A stretch of 64,000 nt of DNA. Origin: Pseudomonadota bacterium. GTDB lineage: Bacteria; Pseudomonadota; Gammaproteobacteria; Burkholderiales; Rhodocyclaceae. This document shows, piece after piece, positions 28,245 to 36,796 of this stretch. The notes below the pieces were generated by a model that was given only the letters and a program-made list of their open reading frames with translations, was not told the origin of the DNA and made no database searches. Position 1 is the first letter of the stretch; every line of letters starts with the position of its first letter. Both the position numbers and the translations under genes were made by a program. The stretch covers positions 249,435 to 313,434 of the forward strand of contig JAFEFC010000011.1 of the NCBI GenBank assembly GCA_018240785.1, read 5' to 3'.

Positions 28245-28323
28245 AACAGTTTTTTGCATTGCAGCACCTCACCCCGTCGTGCCGGGTCAAAGGCCGCCAT
28301 TCGAGGCACCAGCTCAGCAACGG

Positions 28324-28370
28324 TTGGCCATGGATCGAATTTCGAGATTAATATTCAGTTTCGAGAGAGT
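28324..28370 (+). promoter_or_regulatory. dmpR promoter with putative operator B
   Basis: TTGGCC (28324-28329) and TTAATA (28348-28353), spaced by 18, could form a sigma-70 promoter for dmpR. The stretch 28339-28370 contains TTTCGAGATTAATA and a second TTTCGAGA, aligning with operator A on the minus strand. A bound GntR-type protein would cover the -10 region. Confidence 0.5.
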
Positions 28371-28514
28371 TGTTGCGGGAGTGGGCGGCCTGCGTCACGG
28401 AAGGCCGTTCGCCGGCGTGTTATAAAAACAAGAGTGTCAGACGGCCGCCCCGGGCAATCCGGTGCGTGGGCGCGCACCAGAACCCGCGTTCGACGGGATG
28501 ACGAGGAGACAGGC

Positions 28515-30194
28515 TTGAGCAGCATCCGGTATCCGGAAGATTCCGATCTGAGGCGCTTGTTGCGCTTTTCCAGCGAAGACAGCCTGATCTGGCTGGGCGA
28601 GCACCGGATGGTGCTGCTGCATGCCGGCGCCCTTGCCGAACTGCGCAAGGAGCTGATCGAGTCGGTCGGCATGGAGCAAGCTCGCCGCATCCTCACCCGC
28701 ATGGGCTTCGCCTCGGGCCTGCGCGACGCCGAACTGGCGCGCAAGGTGCGCGGCGCCGGCGATCTGGTCGACGCCTTCGTCGTCGGTCCCCAGTTGCACA
28801 TGCTGGAGGGCTCGGTCCAGGTCGAGCCGGTGCGGCTCGAGGTCAACCGTGGCAGCAAGGAGTTCTACGGCGAATTCCTCTGGCTCCACTCGTGGGAAGC
28901 CGAGGCGCACGTGCAGACCTTCGGCGAAGTCGACCACCCGGTGTGCTGGATGCAGATCGGCTACGCCTCCGGCTACACCACCGCCTTCATGGGCGAGTTC
29001 ATCCTGTTCAAGGAAATGGAGTGCAGCGCCACCGGCGCGCCGCACTGTCGCATCATCGGCCGCCCGGTGGACGAATGGCCGGATGCCGATGCGCTCAGGA
29101 CCTACTTCGAGGCGGATTCCATCGTCGGCCGCCTGCTCGAGCTGCGCGAAGAAATGGAAGCCATGCGTCGCAGCATCGCCTGCCGCAACAAGTCGCCCAG
29201 CCTCATCGGCAATTGCGCCACCTTCCTGCACGCCTACGACCTCGCAGTGAAGGCCGCGCCTACCAGCGTGACCGTGCTGCTGCTGGGCGAAACCGGCGTC
29301 GGCAAGGAGCGCTTCGCGCGCGCGCTGCACGATCTCAGCCCGCGCCACACCGCCCCCTTCGTCGCCGTCAACTGCGCCGCCCTGCCCGACGAGCTGATCG
29401 AATCCGAACTCTTCGGCGTCGAGCGTGGCGCTTTCACCGGCGCGCACGCCTCGCGCGCCGGCAAGTTCGAGCGCGCCGACGGCGGCACCCTGTTCCTCGA
29501 CGAACTCGGCGAACTGCCACTTTCGGCCCAGGCCAAGCTGCTGCGCGTGCTGCAGGAAGGCGAGATCGAGCGCCTGGGCGACGAGCGTGCGCGCAAGGTC
29601 AACGTGCGCCTGGTGGCGGCCACCAACGTCAATCTGCAGGAAGCCGTCGCCGCCGGCCGCTTCCGCCGCGACCTGTTCTACCGCCTCAACGTCTACCCGA
29701 TCACCATCCCGCCGCTGCGCGAGCGCGTCGCCGACATCCCGCCGCTGGTCGAGGCGATGGTCGCGCGCTTCTGCACCTTGCACGACAAGCGCGTGGCGGG
29801 CGTCACCGACAAGGCCATGCGTGCGCTCAAGTCGCACAGTTGGCCCGGCAACGTGCGCGAGCTGGAAAACGTCATCGAGCGTGGCGTGATCCTCGCGCCC
29901 CACAATGGCTGGATCGAGGCCGAGCACCTGTTCGTCGGTGCCGTCCCGCAGGAATCCGCCCATGCCTCGCTGGGCGAAGACGGACTGGTGGCGAGCAAGC
30001 CCGCCGCGGCGGGCGCCCCTGCAGACACCGACCTGCCGGATGCGGTGCTGGATTCGGGCATGTCGCTCGATTCGCTCGAGAACGAACTCCTGCAGCGTGC
30101 AGTGCAACGCGCCAACGGCAACCTTTCCGCCGCGGCGCGGCTGCTAGGCCTCACCCGCCCGCAGTTGAACTACCGCCTCAAGAAGAACACCTGA
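28515..30194 (+). CDS. dmpR: Phenol-responsive sigma-54 activator DmpR
   Basis: A 559-residue regulator (DmpR has 563). The A-domain senses phenol: His95 (PQLHMLEG) and Trp123 (EFLWLHSW) match phenol contacts in MopR, and Cys144, Glu167, Cys170 and Cys178 ([18 protein letters not shown]) match its zinc site. The AAA+ domain has GETGVGKE and GAFTGA; the C-terminal HTH is [20 protein letters not shown]. Start: TTG at 28515, 6 bases after GAGGAGA, gives the expected N-terminus; no ATG is suitably placed. It is divergent from dmpK, which it should activate through the UAS pair. Confidence 0.95.
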   Translation: MSSIRYPEDSDLRRLLRFSSEDSLIWLGEHRMVLLHAGALAELRKELIESVGMEQARRILTRMGFASGLRDAELARKVRGAGDLVDAFVVGPQLHMLEGSVQVEPVRLEVNRGSKEFYGEFLWLHSWEAEAHVQTFGEVDHPVCWMQIGYASGYTTAFMGEFILFKEMECSATGAPHCRIIGRPVDEWPDADALRTYFEADSIVGRLLELREEMEAMRRSIACRNKSPSLIGNCATFLHAYDLAVKAAPTSVTVLLLGETGVGKERFARALHDLSPRHTAPFVAVNCAALPDELIESELFGVERGAFTGAHASRAGKFERADGGTLFLDELGELPLSAQAKLLRVLQEGEIERLGDERARKVNVRLVAATNVNLQEAVAAGRFRRDLFYRLNVYPITIPPLRERVADIPPLVEAMVARFCTLHDKRVAGVTDKAMRALKSHSWPGNVRELENVIERGVILAPHNGWIEAEHLFVGAVPQESAHASLGEDGLVASKPAAAGAPADTDLPDAVLDSGMSLDSLENELLQRAVQRANGNLSAAARLLGLTRPQLNYRLKKNT

Positions 30195-30246
30195 CGGAAC
30201 GAAGAAGCCTGCGGCCATCGGGGCCAGCGCGAACCGGGCGCGGCAC

Positions 30247-30582
30247 TCACAGCCGCATCGTGTAGTCCGCCCCGAAAGGCAGGCTCATGCGCCGCAGGTC
30301 GCTCTCGAAGTCAACGTGGAAAATGACCTGCCGGTCGAGCATCCTGGCTTCGCGGCACAGGTGCCACAGGTTGCCCGGCAGGCTGTCGGCGCGCCAGCGG
30401 TGGGGCTGGGAGAACAGCGCGCATACCGCATCGCTCCAGCGCCAGGCGGCAGGAAACTCATCGTCGATCCGTTCCGGTTCGACCCAGCGCGTGCGGCTGA
30501 AGGCCTGCGCCACGTCCTGCTGCGCCAGATAGCGCCGCAGGCGAATGCCATCGCCAATGATGATGGTAAAGGGATAACGCAT
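30247..30582 (-). CDS. Hypothetical protein
   Basis: A 111-residue protein from the ATG at 30582 (MRYPFTIIIGDGIRLRRYLAQQ), ending SLPFGADYTMRL. Codon use with GC-rich third positions and a charged, structured composition suggest a real gene. I recognise no family, signal peptide or membrane segment. It is convergent with dmpR, 52 bases away. The Shine-Dalgarno sequence is weak, and longer in-frame starts upstream give low-complexity sequence that looks non-coding. Confidence 0.5.
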   Translation of the reverse strand: MRYPFTIIIGDGIRLRRYLAQQDVAQAFSRTRWVEPERIDDEFPAAWRWSDAVCALFSQPHRWRADSLPGNLWHLCREARMLDRQVIFHVDFESDLRRMSLPFGADYTMRL

Positions 30583-30805
30583 GATGCGAATCGCCGGACA
30601 GCGGGAGCACGATCGCGCCGCGCTGCCAGAATTCATGACGGGCAAAGACCGGATTCTGACAGAAGGCGGCCCGAGCACACAGCCAACAATGTCGCGGAAC
30701 TTCCTGAAACGAGCAGGAACCCACCCGGCCACCAGACTGCCGCATGGACACCCCCCGGGACGAAAGCCATAATCGATCGCAGCCGCATGCTTCCGGAGTT
30801 CAGCC

Positions 30806-31366
30806 GTGGCACTGCCGCAACCCACGCCGCCGTTCACTGCAGCCGACTATCTACGCTGGGAGGCCGAGCAGCCGAACAAGCATGAATACGTGCACGGCGA
30901 CACCTTCGCCATGGGCGCCACCAGCCGCCGGCATATGACGATTTCAGGGAATGTGTTCGCTGCAATGGATACTGCGCTCGAAGGCACGCCCTGTCGCACC
31001 TACATGGCCGACATGAAGCTGCAGGCCGCGGCCGACGACGCCTATTTCTACCCGGACGTGCTCGTCACCTGCGACCCGGACGACCACAAGGCCGACCAGT
31101 TCATGCGCTGGCCGACCCTGGTGGTGGAAGTGCTGTCGCCCGCCACCGCCGCGTATGACCGCGGCGACAAGTTCGCCGCCTACCGCCGCATCGCGTCGCT
31201 GAAGGAATTCGTGCTCATCGACCCCGACCAGCGGCGCATCGAACACTATCGCCGCACGCAAGCCGATCGCTGGGAACTGGAGGAGATCGTGCCGGAACAG
31301 CCCCTGCATCTGCCGTCCCTGGAAGTATCGCTTCCCTGGACAAGAGTGTTCCGCAATGTCGATTGA
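30806..31366 (+). CDS. Uma2 family protein (DUF820, restriction-endonuclease-like fold)
   Basis: A 186-residue protein of the Uma2 family, PD-(D/E)XK nuclease-like. Active-site-like residues are visible in YPDVLVTCDP, VVEVLSPATAAYDRGDKFAAY and EFVLIDP. Biological role unknown; the family is expanded in cyanobacteria and occurs sporadically elsewhere. GTG start at 30806. It overlaps the next, related gene by 11 bases. Confidence 0.85.
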   Translation: MALPQPTPPFTAADYLRWEAEQPNKHEYVHGDTFAMGATSRRHMTISGNVFAAMDTALEGTPCRTYMADMKLQAAADDAYFYPDVLVTCDPDDHKADQFMRWPTLVVEVLSPATAAYDRGDKFAAYRRIASLKEFVLIDPDQRRIEHYRRTQADRWELEEIVPEQPLHLPSLEVSLPWTRVFRNVD

Positions 31367-31964
31367 GGCCGCCAACATGCAAACGCAAGCCTACCGACCC
31401 ATCGACGAGGGCGAATATCTCGCCCTGGAGGCGCGCTCGCCCGTCCGTCATGAATACGTCGCCGGCGAGATTTTTGCCATGACCGACGCCAGCATTCGCC
31501 ACACCATCATCGCCGGTAACCTTTACACCGCCCTGCGTACCCATCTGCGCGGCACCCCTTGCCTCGCCCTCATGGAAGGCATCAAGCCGTATCTGAAGAA
31601 GGAACGCAGCTACTTCTACCCCGACGTAATGGTCACGTGCGAGCCGCGCCTGCTCGAACTCGACGCTGAAACGCAGATCGTCGAGAGCCCGGTGCTCCTC
31701 GTCGAAGTACGCTCGCCCTCCACCGAAGGCATCGGCCGTCGTGAAAAACTGCGCGCCTACCGCACCCTGCCCAGCCTCAAGGAATACGCGATGGTGAGCC
31801 AGGACGAATGCCAGATCCATCTCTACCGCCGCCGCGGCGACATCGCCTGGGACATCGTCACCTATGAACCCGGCGACACAGCCGAGCTCGCCAGTGTGGA
31901 GCTGTCCATGCCGATGACGGACATCTACTTCGAGGCGGGCGTCGATTGCAGCGGCAGAGGTTGA
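31356..31964 (+). CDS. Uma2 family protein (DUF820), second copy
   Basis: A 202-residue paralogue of the preceding gene (RHEYVAGEIFAMTDASIRHTIIAGNL, YFYPDVMVTCEP, LLVEVRSPSTEGIGRREKLRAY). The nuclease-like Asp, Glu and Lys positions are retained. The DR preceding the conserved Lys in copy 1 (YDRGDK) is replaced by GR (GIGRREK). An internal ATG at 31377 is an alternative start. The tandem pair looks like a local duplication with divergence; function unknown. Confidence 0.85.
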   Translation: MSIEAANMQTQAYRPIDEGEYLALEARSPVRHEYVAGEIFAMTDASIRHTIIAGNLYTALRTHLRGTPCLALMEGIKPYLKKERSYFYPDVMVTCEPRLLELDAETQIVESPVLLVEVRSPSTEGIGRREKLRAYRTLPSLKEYAMVSQDECQIHLYRRRGDIAWDIVTYEPGDTAELASVELSMPMTDIYFEAGVDCSGRG

Positions 31965-32350
31965 CGCAGCTTGTTTGCCTCGACAAGAAAACCTTCGTAG
32001 CCTATCGGCGAGTCAGGCAACCGGGACTGGCCAGGCTTCTGCCCGCGCACATCAAGCGCGATCGCAACAGTCCAACGGGTACAAGCTACGCCATTATCCA
32101 GCGTGCGCCGTCCAGCGGCGAATGCCCCTTCATGCATGATCGGCTATGCGCGATCCAGCACGAACTGGGAGAGGACTAGCTCCTCAACGAGAGCTTTCGC
32201 GAATTGTCCTCATTCGGGACAACACCCCCGCCAACATTACCTGCGCTTGCTGACGTGCGACGGACTTGTCCGACTATTGCTCGCAGCCCTGTGCAACGGC
32301 ACGGAGCGCCTCCCTCTGACGAGAGGGTCAGCGCGGTGCACGTCTCTTAA

Positions 32351-32455
32351 CGCCGGTACCAGCACGACAAGCACGTCGCGTCCCATGCGAACACGGCGCT
32401 CAGGAACTCGGATTGGGACAGGCTGGAAAAAGTCTATCGCCTTCTCAGCGCCTGA
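32351..32455 (+). pseudogene. Orphan coding-like fragment
   Basis: The frame 32351-32455, bounded by TAA and TGA, reads RRYQHDKHVASHANTALR followed by NSDWDRLEKVYRLLSA. It has the amphipathic, balanced composition of a genuine protein C-terminus, unlike other frames in this stretch. There is no start codon or upstream continuation, so it is more likely the tail of a lost gene than a functional peptide. Family not recognised. Confidence 0.25.
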
Positions 32456-32604
32456 ACGCTGCCCGAGGCTACACGCCTCGGACGCACACTCCAGCCGCAA
32501 CCGCAAGCAATGCCCCAGCGGTACGTTTTCCGCTCAAGTTTTCCGACTCGACTCCGTAGATGCTCCCACGCGCAGGAAACGCGCCGGATGCCGGGAAAAA
32601 TCGT

Positions 32605-32631
32605 TAAAGAGATGTAGCCCGGAGTCGTAAA
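32605..32631 (+). promoter_or_regulatory. Sigma-28 (FliA)-like promoter of fliC
   Basis: TAAA (32605-32608), exactly 15 bases, then GTCGTAAA (32624-32631), compared with TAAA-N15-GCCGATAA. The spacing is exact and the -10 box matches at 5 of 8 positions. It lies about 90 bases upstream of the flagellin start, as expected for a late flagellar gene. Confidence 0.5.
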
Positions 32632-32723
32632 AGCAACCAAGAGCACGACGAAACGCTCCGCACCCGCGAAGGCAAACGGAACCAACGGGTGTATGACCCA
32701 CCTGACCTACCAGGAGAAATATC

Positions 32724-33983
32724 ATGGCCCAGACGATCAACACCAACGTTGCGTCCCTCAACGCCCAGCGCAACCTCAACGCCTCGCAGAGCTCCCTCGC
32801 CACCTCGATGCAGCGCCTGTCCTCCGGTCTGCGCATCAACAGCGCGAAGGACGACGCCGCCGGCCTGGCGATTTCGGAGCGCATGACCTCGCAGATCCGC
32901 GGCCTGAACCAGGCCACCCGTAACGCCAATGACGGCATCTCGCTGGCGCAGACGGCAGAAGGCGCACTGGGTCAGATCGGCGACAACCTGCAGCGCATGC
33001 GCGAACTGTCGGTGCAGGCCGCCAACGGCACCCTGTCCGCCGACGACCGCAAGGGCGTGCAGGCAGAAATCGACCAGTTGAAGAGTGAGATCAACCGCGT
33101 CGCCAACCAGACCTCGTTCAACGGCACCAAGCTGCTCGACGGCTCCAGTGGTGGCTTCACCTTCCAGGTGGGCGCCCAGGCCAACGAGACCATTTCGATC
33201 ACTTCGCTGACGAGCACCAAATCCAACGCGCTGGGCACTTCAACGTATGCTGAGGCGGACGGTACCCAGATCACCGCCGGTGGCGCAGATGACTTGTCAG
33301 CCGCCAAGGGCGCCGACGCAGCCAAGAGCCTGAAGGTGGGCGGTTTCAACATCAACGGGAAAGAGATCACCGGAGCGGACTTCGCGGTTGCTGACAATAC
33401 GAAGGTCACTGCTGAAGAGTACAAGCAATACATGACCAAGACGGTGGACGCGATCAACGCCAAATCGTCGGAAACAGGCGCCTCGGCACGCCTTGATGTT
33501 GACAGCGCCGGAAAGATGACAATCAAACTGTTCGGCGTTCCGAACGACACGAACAAGAGTGGAGACATCAAGGTCACCGCCGGAACGACGGCCGGGCTGG
33601 ACGGCTCCGCAGTCGGTCTCGATGTGATTGACGGCAGCACGGCAGCAAAGGGGCAGGCGGCCAGTCAGACTGGCTTCGACCCGATCGACGTCACTTCGAT
33701 CGCAGGTGCGAACAAGGGGATGACGATGATCGACGGCGCGATCAAGGCAGTCAATTCGATGCGTGCCAACCTTGGTGCCGTGCAGAACCGCTTCGCTTCG
33801 ACGATCAGTAACCTGCAGACCACGTCCGAGAACATTTCCTCGTCTCGTGGCCGTATCATGGATGCCGATTTCGCGCAGGAAACCGCCAACATGTCGCGCG
33901 GCCAGATCCTGCAACAGGCCGGTACGGCGATGCTGGCGCAGGCGAACTCGCTGCCGCAGAACGTGCTATCCCTGCTGCGCTAA
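32724..33983 (+). CDS. fliC: Flagellin
   Basis: The 419-residue filament subunit, exported by the flagellar type III system. The conserved D0/D1 N-terminal part (AQTINTNVASLNAQRNLN, SSGLRINSAKDDAAGLAI) and C-terminal part (SRGRIMDADFAQETANMSRG, ending PQNVLSLLR) flank a variable middle of about 200 residues. CAGGAGA precedes the ATG. The middle third uses more AT-rich codons than the ends, consistent with diversification of the exposed domain. First gene of the filament unit fliC-flaG-fliD-fliS-fliT. Confidence 0.97.
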   Translation: MAQTINTNVASLNAQRNLNASQSSLATSMQRLSSGLRINSAKDDAAGLAISERMTSQIRGLNQATRNANDGISLAQTAEGALGQIGDNLQRMRELSVQAANGTLSADDRKGVQAEIDQLKSEINRVANQTSFNGTKLLDGSSGGFTFQVGAQANETISITSLTSTKSNALGTSTYAEADGTQITAGGADDLSAAKGADAAKSLKVGGFNINGKEITGADFAVADNTKVTAEEYKQYMTKTVDAINAKSSETGASARLDVDSAGKMTIKLFGVPNDTNKSGDIKVTAGTTAGLDGSAVGLDVIDGSTAAKGQAASQTGFDPIDVTSIAGANKGMTMIDGAIKAVNSMRANLGAVQNRFASTISNLQTTSENISSSRGRIMDADFAQETANMSRGQILQQAGTAMLAQANSLPQNVLSLLR

Positions 33984-34005
33984 GCGGGCCCGGTATCGTA
34001 GCGCT

Positions 34006-34034
34006 CGGCGCGGGGCCCGATGGGCCCCGCGCCG
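34006..34034 (+). terminator. Strong GC hairpin between fliC and flaG
   Basis: A perfect 13-bp stem (CGGCGCGGGGCCC / GGGCCCCGCGCCG) with loop GAT. No T-tract follows (TTGGCC), so it is a poor classical terminator. It may protect the fliC 3' end and reduce expression of flaG and fliD relative to flagellin. Confidence 0.55.
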
Positions 34035-34056
34035 TTGGCCATGAAGGAGGTGCAAC

Positions 34057-34470
34057 ATGAGCATTCAAGGCATCAACAATTCGAGTGCGGCAATGGACGC
34101 GAACCTGGCACGCATTGCCGCGCAGCAATCCGCGAGCGGCCCCCGGGGCGCAGCAGGCACCCGCGCCACCAGCGCCCAGGATGCGAACGCGACGGCGGGC
34201 GGTGCGCGCACGGCCGAGGCCGATGCCGCCACGAGCGTGCCGCCCAGCCGCGACGCATTGCTGCAGGCAATCGATGAAGTCCAGAAAGTAATCACCCCGG
34301 TCGCACAGAACCTGCGCTTTTCCATCGACCAGGATACGGGCCAGACGGTGGTCAAGGTGGTCGACGCGCAGACCGACCAGGTCATCCGCCAGATGCCGTC
34401 AGAAGAGGTGCTGGCGATGTCAAAGGCAATCGACAAGCTGAAAGGCCTGCTGGTGCAGCAGAAGGTCTGA
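34057..34470 (+). CDS. flaG: Flagellar protein FlaG
   Basis: A 137-residue FlaG family protein. The Ala/Thr-rich N-terminal half is variable. The conserved C-terminal domain reads LRFSIDQDTGQTVVKVVD, TDQVIRQMPSEEVLAM and KLKGLLVQQKV. FlaG influences filament length in polar flagellates. AAGGAGGTG precedes the ATG. It lies between fliC and fliD as in other polar systems. Confidence 0.92.
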   Translation: MSIQGINNSSAAMDANLARIAAQQSASGPRGAAGTRATSAQDANATAGGARTAEADAATSVPPSRDALLQAIDEVQKVITPVAQNLRFSIDQDTGQTVVKVVDAQTDQVIRQMPSEEVLAMSKAIDKLKGLLVQQKV

Positions 34471-34497
34471 GCGCAGTTGCACAGGAGGTAGCAAGCG

Positions 34498-35913
34498 ATG
34501 GGACTGACCGCTGCTGGGCTCGGGTCGGGGCTCGACGTAAAGAGCCTGGTTTCCCAGTTGATGTCCGTCGAACGCCAGCCGCTCACCGCGCTCGCGACCA
34601 AGGAAGCCAGCTTCCAGTCCCGGCTGTCGGCTTTCGGTCAGATCAAGAGCAGTCTGGCCGCCCTGCAGACGGCAGCAAAAGCGCTGAACGATCCGGCGAA
34701 ATTTTCCGCGACCAAGGCGACGGTCGCGACCGACGCCGGTTTTTCCGCCAGCACCGGCAGCGCCGCTGCCGCCGGCAGTTACGGCGTGACGGTGGAGCAG
34801 CTCGCCAAGTCGCAGCGCGTTGCGACCAGCGCCACCGCCAGTTTCATCCCGGGCGACGGCCGGACCGAGCCGAAGACGCTCGAGATCCGCTTCGGCAAGG
34901 TCATCGATGGTGCCTTCGTCCCCGGCGAGCCGGTCGATGGCACATTCACGCCGGATGCCGGGGAGGCGAAGACGCTCGAATTCAAGGGCAGCACGATCGA
35001 GGACTTACGCGATGCCATCAACAAGGGTGACCTGGGCGTTACCGCGAGCCTGATCGACAACGGCAGCGCGAAGCAGCTCGTCATCACGAGCAAGAACACG
35101 GGTGCGGACCAGGCCTTCCGCATCGGCGGAACCGTGGGGCTCGCCTATGACCCCTCAGCCCCGACGGCTTCGCCCTCCACCTACCGCGTACAGGCCTCGC
35201 AGGATGCCCGAGTGAACATCGACGGCATCACCATCACCCGCAGCAGCAACACCATCGACAATGCGATCGACGGGGTGACCCTGACCCTGGCGAAGGAAAC
35301 CACCACCGCCGGCAGCCTGACGGTAACCGCCGACTACAGCGGTGCCCGAAGCGCGATCGACGCCTTCGTCAAGGCCTATAACGACACCCAGAGCACGCTG
35401 AAGAACCTCACGGCCTACGACGCCGACACCAAGACCTCGGCGGCGCTGACCGGCGATTCGACCGCTCGCAGCCTGCAGAATCAGTTGCGCAGCCTTGTCG
35501 GCGGCGCGCTGTCCGGCCTCGGCAGCACTCAACGCCTGGCCGACATCGGCATCACGTTCGACAAGGATGGCAAGCTCTCGGTGTCCGACGGGGCCAAGCT
35601 CGACGCTGCGTTGAAAGACCCGCAGCGCAATGTCGCGGCCTTCTTCGCCGGTAGCGGCGACACCAAGGGCCTTGCCGCGACGGTCGCCGACGGGCTGAAG
35701 AGCTACCTCGACAGCGGCGGACTCCTTGCCGGACGCACCGATGGCATCAACGCGTCGATCAAGTCCATCGCAAAACAGCGCGAGGCGCTACAGGCGCGAC
35801 TGGACAAGGTCGAGCAACGCTACACGGCGCAGTTCACCGCGCTCGACTCGGTCTTGTCGAGCATGACTCAGACCAGCACCTACCTGACCCAGCAACTGTC
35901 CCGGCTTCCTTGA
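34498..35913 (+). CDS. fliD: Flagellar filament cap protein FliD
   Basis: A 471-residue hook-associated protein 2, forming the cap under which flagellin polymerises outside the cell. N-terminal FliD_N (GLTAAGLGSGLDVKSLVSQLM) and C-terminal FliD_C (GLLAGRTDGINASIKSIAKQ, then MTQTSTYLTQQLSRLP) are clear, with coiled-coil ends. AGGAGG precedes the ATG. It is followed by its export partners fliS and fliT. Confidence 0.96.
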   Translation: MGLTAAGLGSGLDVKSLVSQLMSVERQPLTALATKEASFQSRLSAFGQIKSSLAALQTAAKALNDPAKFSATKATVATDAGFSASTGSAAAAGSYGVTVEQLAKSQRVATSATASFIPGDGRTEPKTLEIRFGKVIDGAFVPGEPVDGTFTPDAGEAKTLEFKGSTIEDLRDAINKGDLGVTASLIDNGSAKQLVITSKNTGADQAFRIGGTVGLAYDPSAPTASPSTYRVQASQDARVNIDGITITRSSNTIDNAIDGVTLTLAKETTTAGSLTVTADYSGARSAIDAFVKAYNDTQSTLKNLTAYDADTKTSAALTGDSTARSLQNQLRSLVGGALSGLGSTQRLADIGITFDKDGKLSVSDGAKLDAALKDPQRNVAAFFAGSGDTKGLAATVADGLKSYLDSGGLLAGRTDGINASIKSIAKQREALQARLDKVEQRYTAQFTALDSVLSSMTQTSTYLTQQLSRLP

Positions 35914-35951
35914 AAACGTCATTGCGCTGATCCAGACGGAGAACCAGAAAC

Positions 35952-36362
35952 ATGTTCGGTGGCTTCCACAACCGCGCGTCCGCCTATGCCAAAGTCAGCG
36001 TCGAAACCGGCGTGACCACCGCCGACCCGCACAAACTCATCCTGATGCTGTTCGACGGCGCGCTGCTGCAGGTGCGCACTGCCGGCATCGCCATCGGCAA
36101 CAAGGACGTTCCCGCCAAGGGCGCGGCAATCTCGAAGGCGGTCGAGATCATCATCAACGGGCTCAAGGTGAGCCTGGACATGAGTGCCGGGGGCGAGCTG
36201 GCCGGACGGCTGTCCGCGCTCTACGACTACATGAGCGAGCGCCTGCTGTACGCCAACCTGCACAACAGCCAGCCCGCGCTGGACGAAGTGGCGGGGCTGC
36301 TGGACTCGCTGCGCGAAGCGTGGGCGAGCATCCGCAGCCAGGTCCAGCCGGCGGCGGCCTGA
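35952..36362 (+). CDS. fliS: Flagellin export chaperone FliS
   Basis: A 136-residue helical chaperone that keeps flagellin unpolymerised in the cytoplasm. Typical N-terminus (YAKVSVETGVTTADPHKLILMLFDGAL) and C-terminal DYMSERLLYANLHNSQPALDEVAGLL. Normal length for FliS. It lies 38 bases after fliD. Confidence 0.96.
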   Translation: MFGGFHNRASAYAKVSVETGVTTADPHKLILMLFDGALLQVRTAGIAIGNKDVPAKGAAISKAVEIIINGLKVSLDMSAGGELAGRLSALYDYMSERLLYANLHNSQPALDEVAGLLDSLREAWASIRSQVQPAAA

Positions 36363-36410
36363 TTCCTGCTTGGGATCGTTCGTCCCTCGCTCGCGCACTG
36401 CCACCGACCC

Positions 36411-36755
36411 ATGCTTACCCGCCCTGTCCTCGACGCCCTGCTCGCCCACTATGAAGCGATGGCCGCGGCGGCGCGTGCCAACGAGTGGGACCGCCTTGCC
36501 GCGCTGGAGCGCGAGGCGGCGGCCCTGCGCGAGGCGGCGCGCGCCGGCACCGATGCGGCAACGGATGCCGCTGCGCAGTCGGTCCTGCCGGCTGCGGAAC
36601 GGGCTGCACTCCGGGAGGGCATCGAGCGCATCCTGGCACTGGACGCCGAGATCCGCAGCCACGCCGATCCCTTCCTTGCCAGCGTGCGCAAGCTGCTTGC
36701 TGCCGGGCGCCAGGCGCGCGCGGTGCGCAGCGCCTACGGCGCGCTCGAACCCTGA
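36411..36755 (+). CDS. fliT: FliT-like flagellar chaperone
   Basis: A 114-residue helical protein (MLTRPVLDALLAHYEAMAAA, RANEWDRLAALEREAAALRE) with the FliT pattern. FliT proteins chaperone FliD and can modulate FlhDC or other regulators. Sequence is poorly conserved in this family, so the assignment also rests on position directly after fliS. Confidence 0.8.
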   Translation: MLTRPVLDALLAHYEAMAAAARANEWDRLAALEREAAALREAARAGTDAATDAAAQSVLPAAERAALREGIERILALDAEIRSHADPFLASVRKLLAAGRQARAVRSAYGALEP

Positions 36756-36796
36756 CGCGCGCCGGCTGAGCGGGCAGCGGCCATGGAGCCCATGCG

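Larger units (their letters stand above)
31965..32723 (+). other. Mostly non-coding 759-bp stretch between Uma2 genes and fliC
   Basis: No intact gene is supported here. It contains a 6-7-6 palindrome TTGTCC-N7-GGACAA (32204-32222), one short coherent frame (32351-32455), a sigma-28-like promoter (32605-32631) and the fliC leader. Base composition is less GC-rich than the neighbours, suggesting decayed or acquired DNA. Confidence 0.6.

Noticed and set aside
32103..32630. A 175-codon frame upstream of fliC
   Set aside because: Ser/Thr/Arg-rich composition with no motif, and it crosses a fragment that is coherent in another frame; not credible as a gene.
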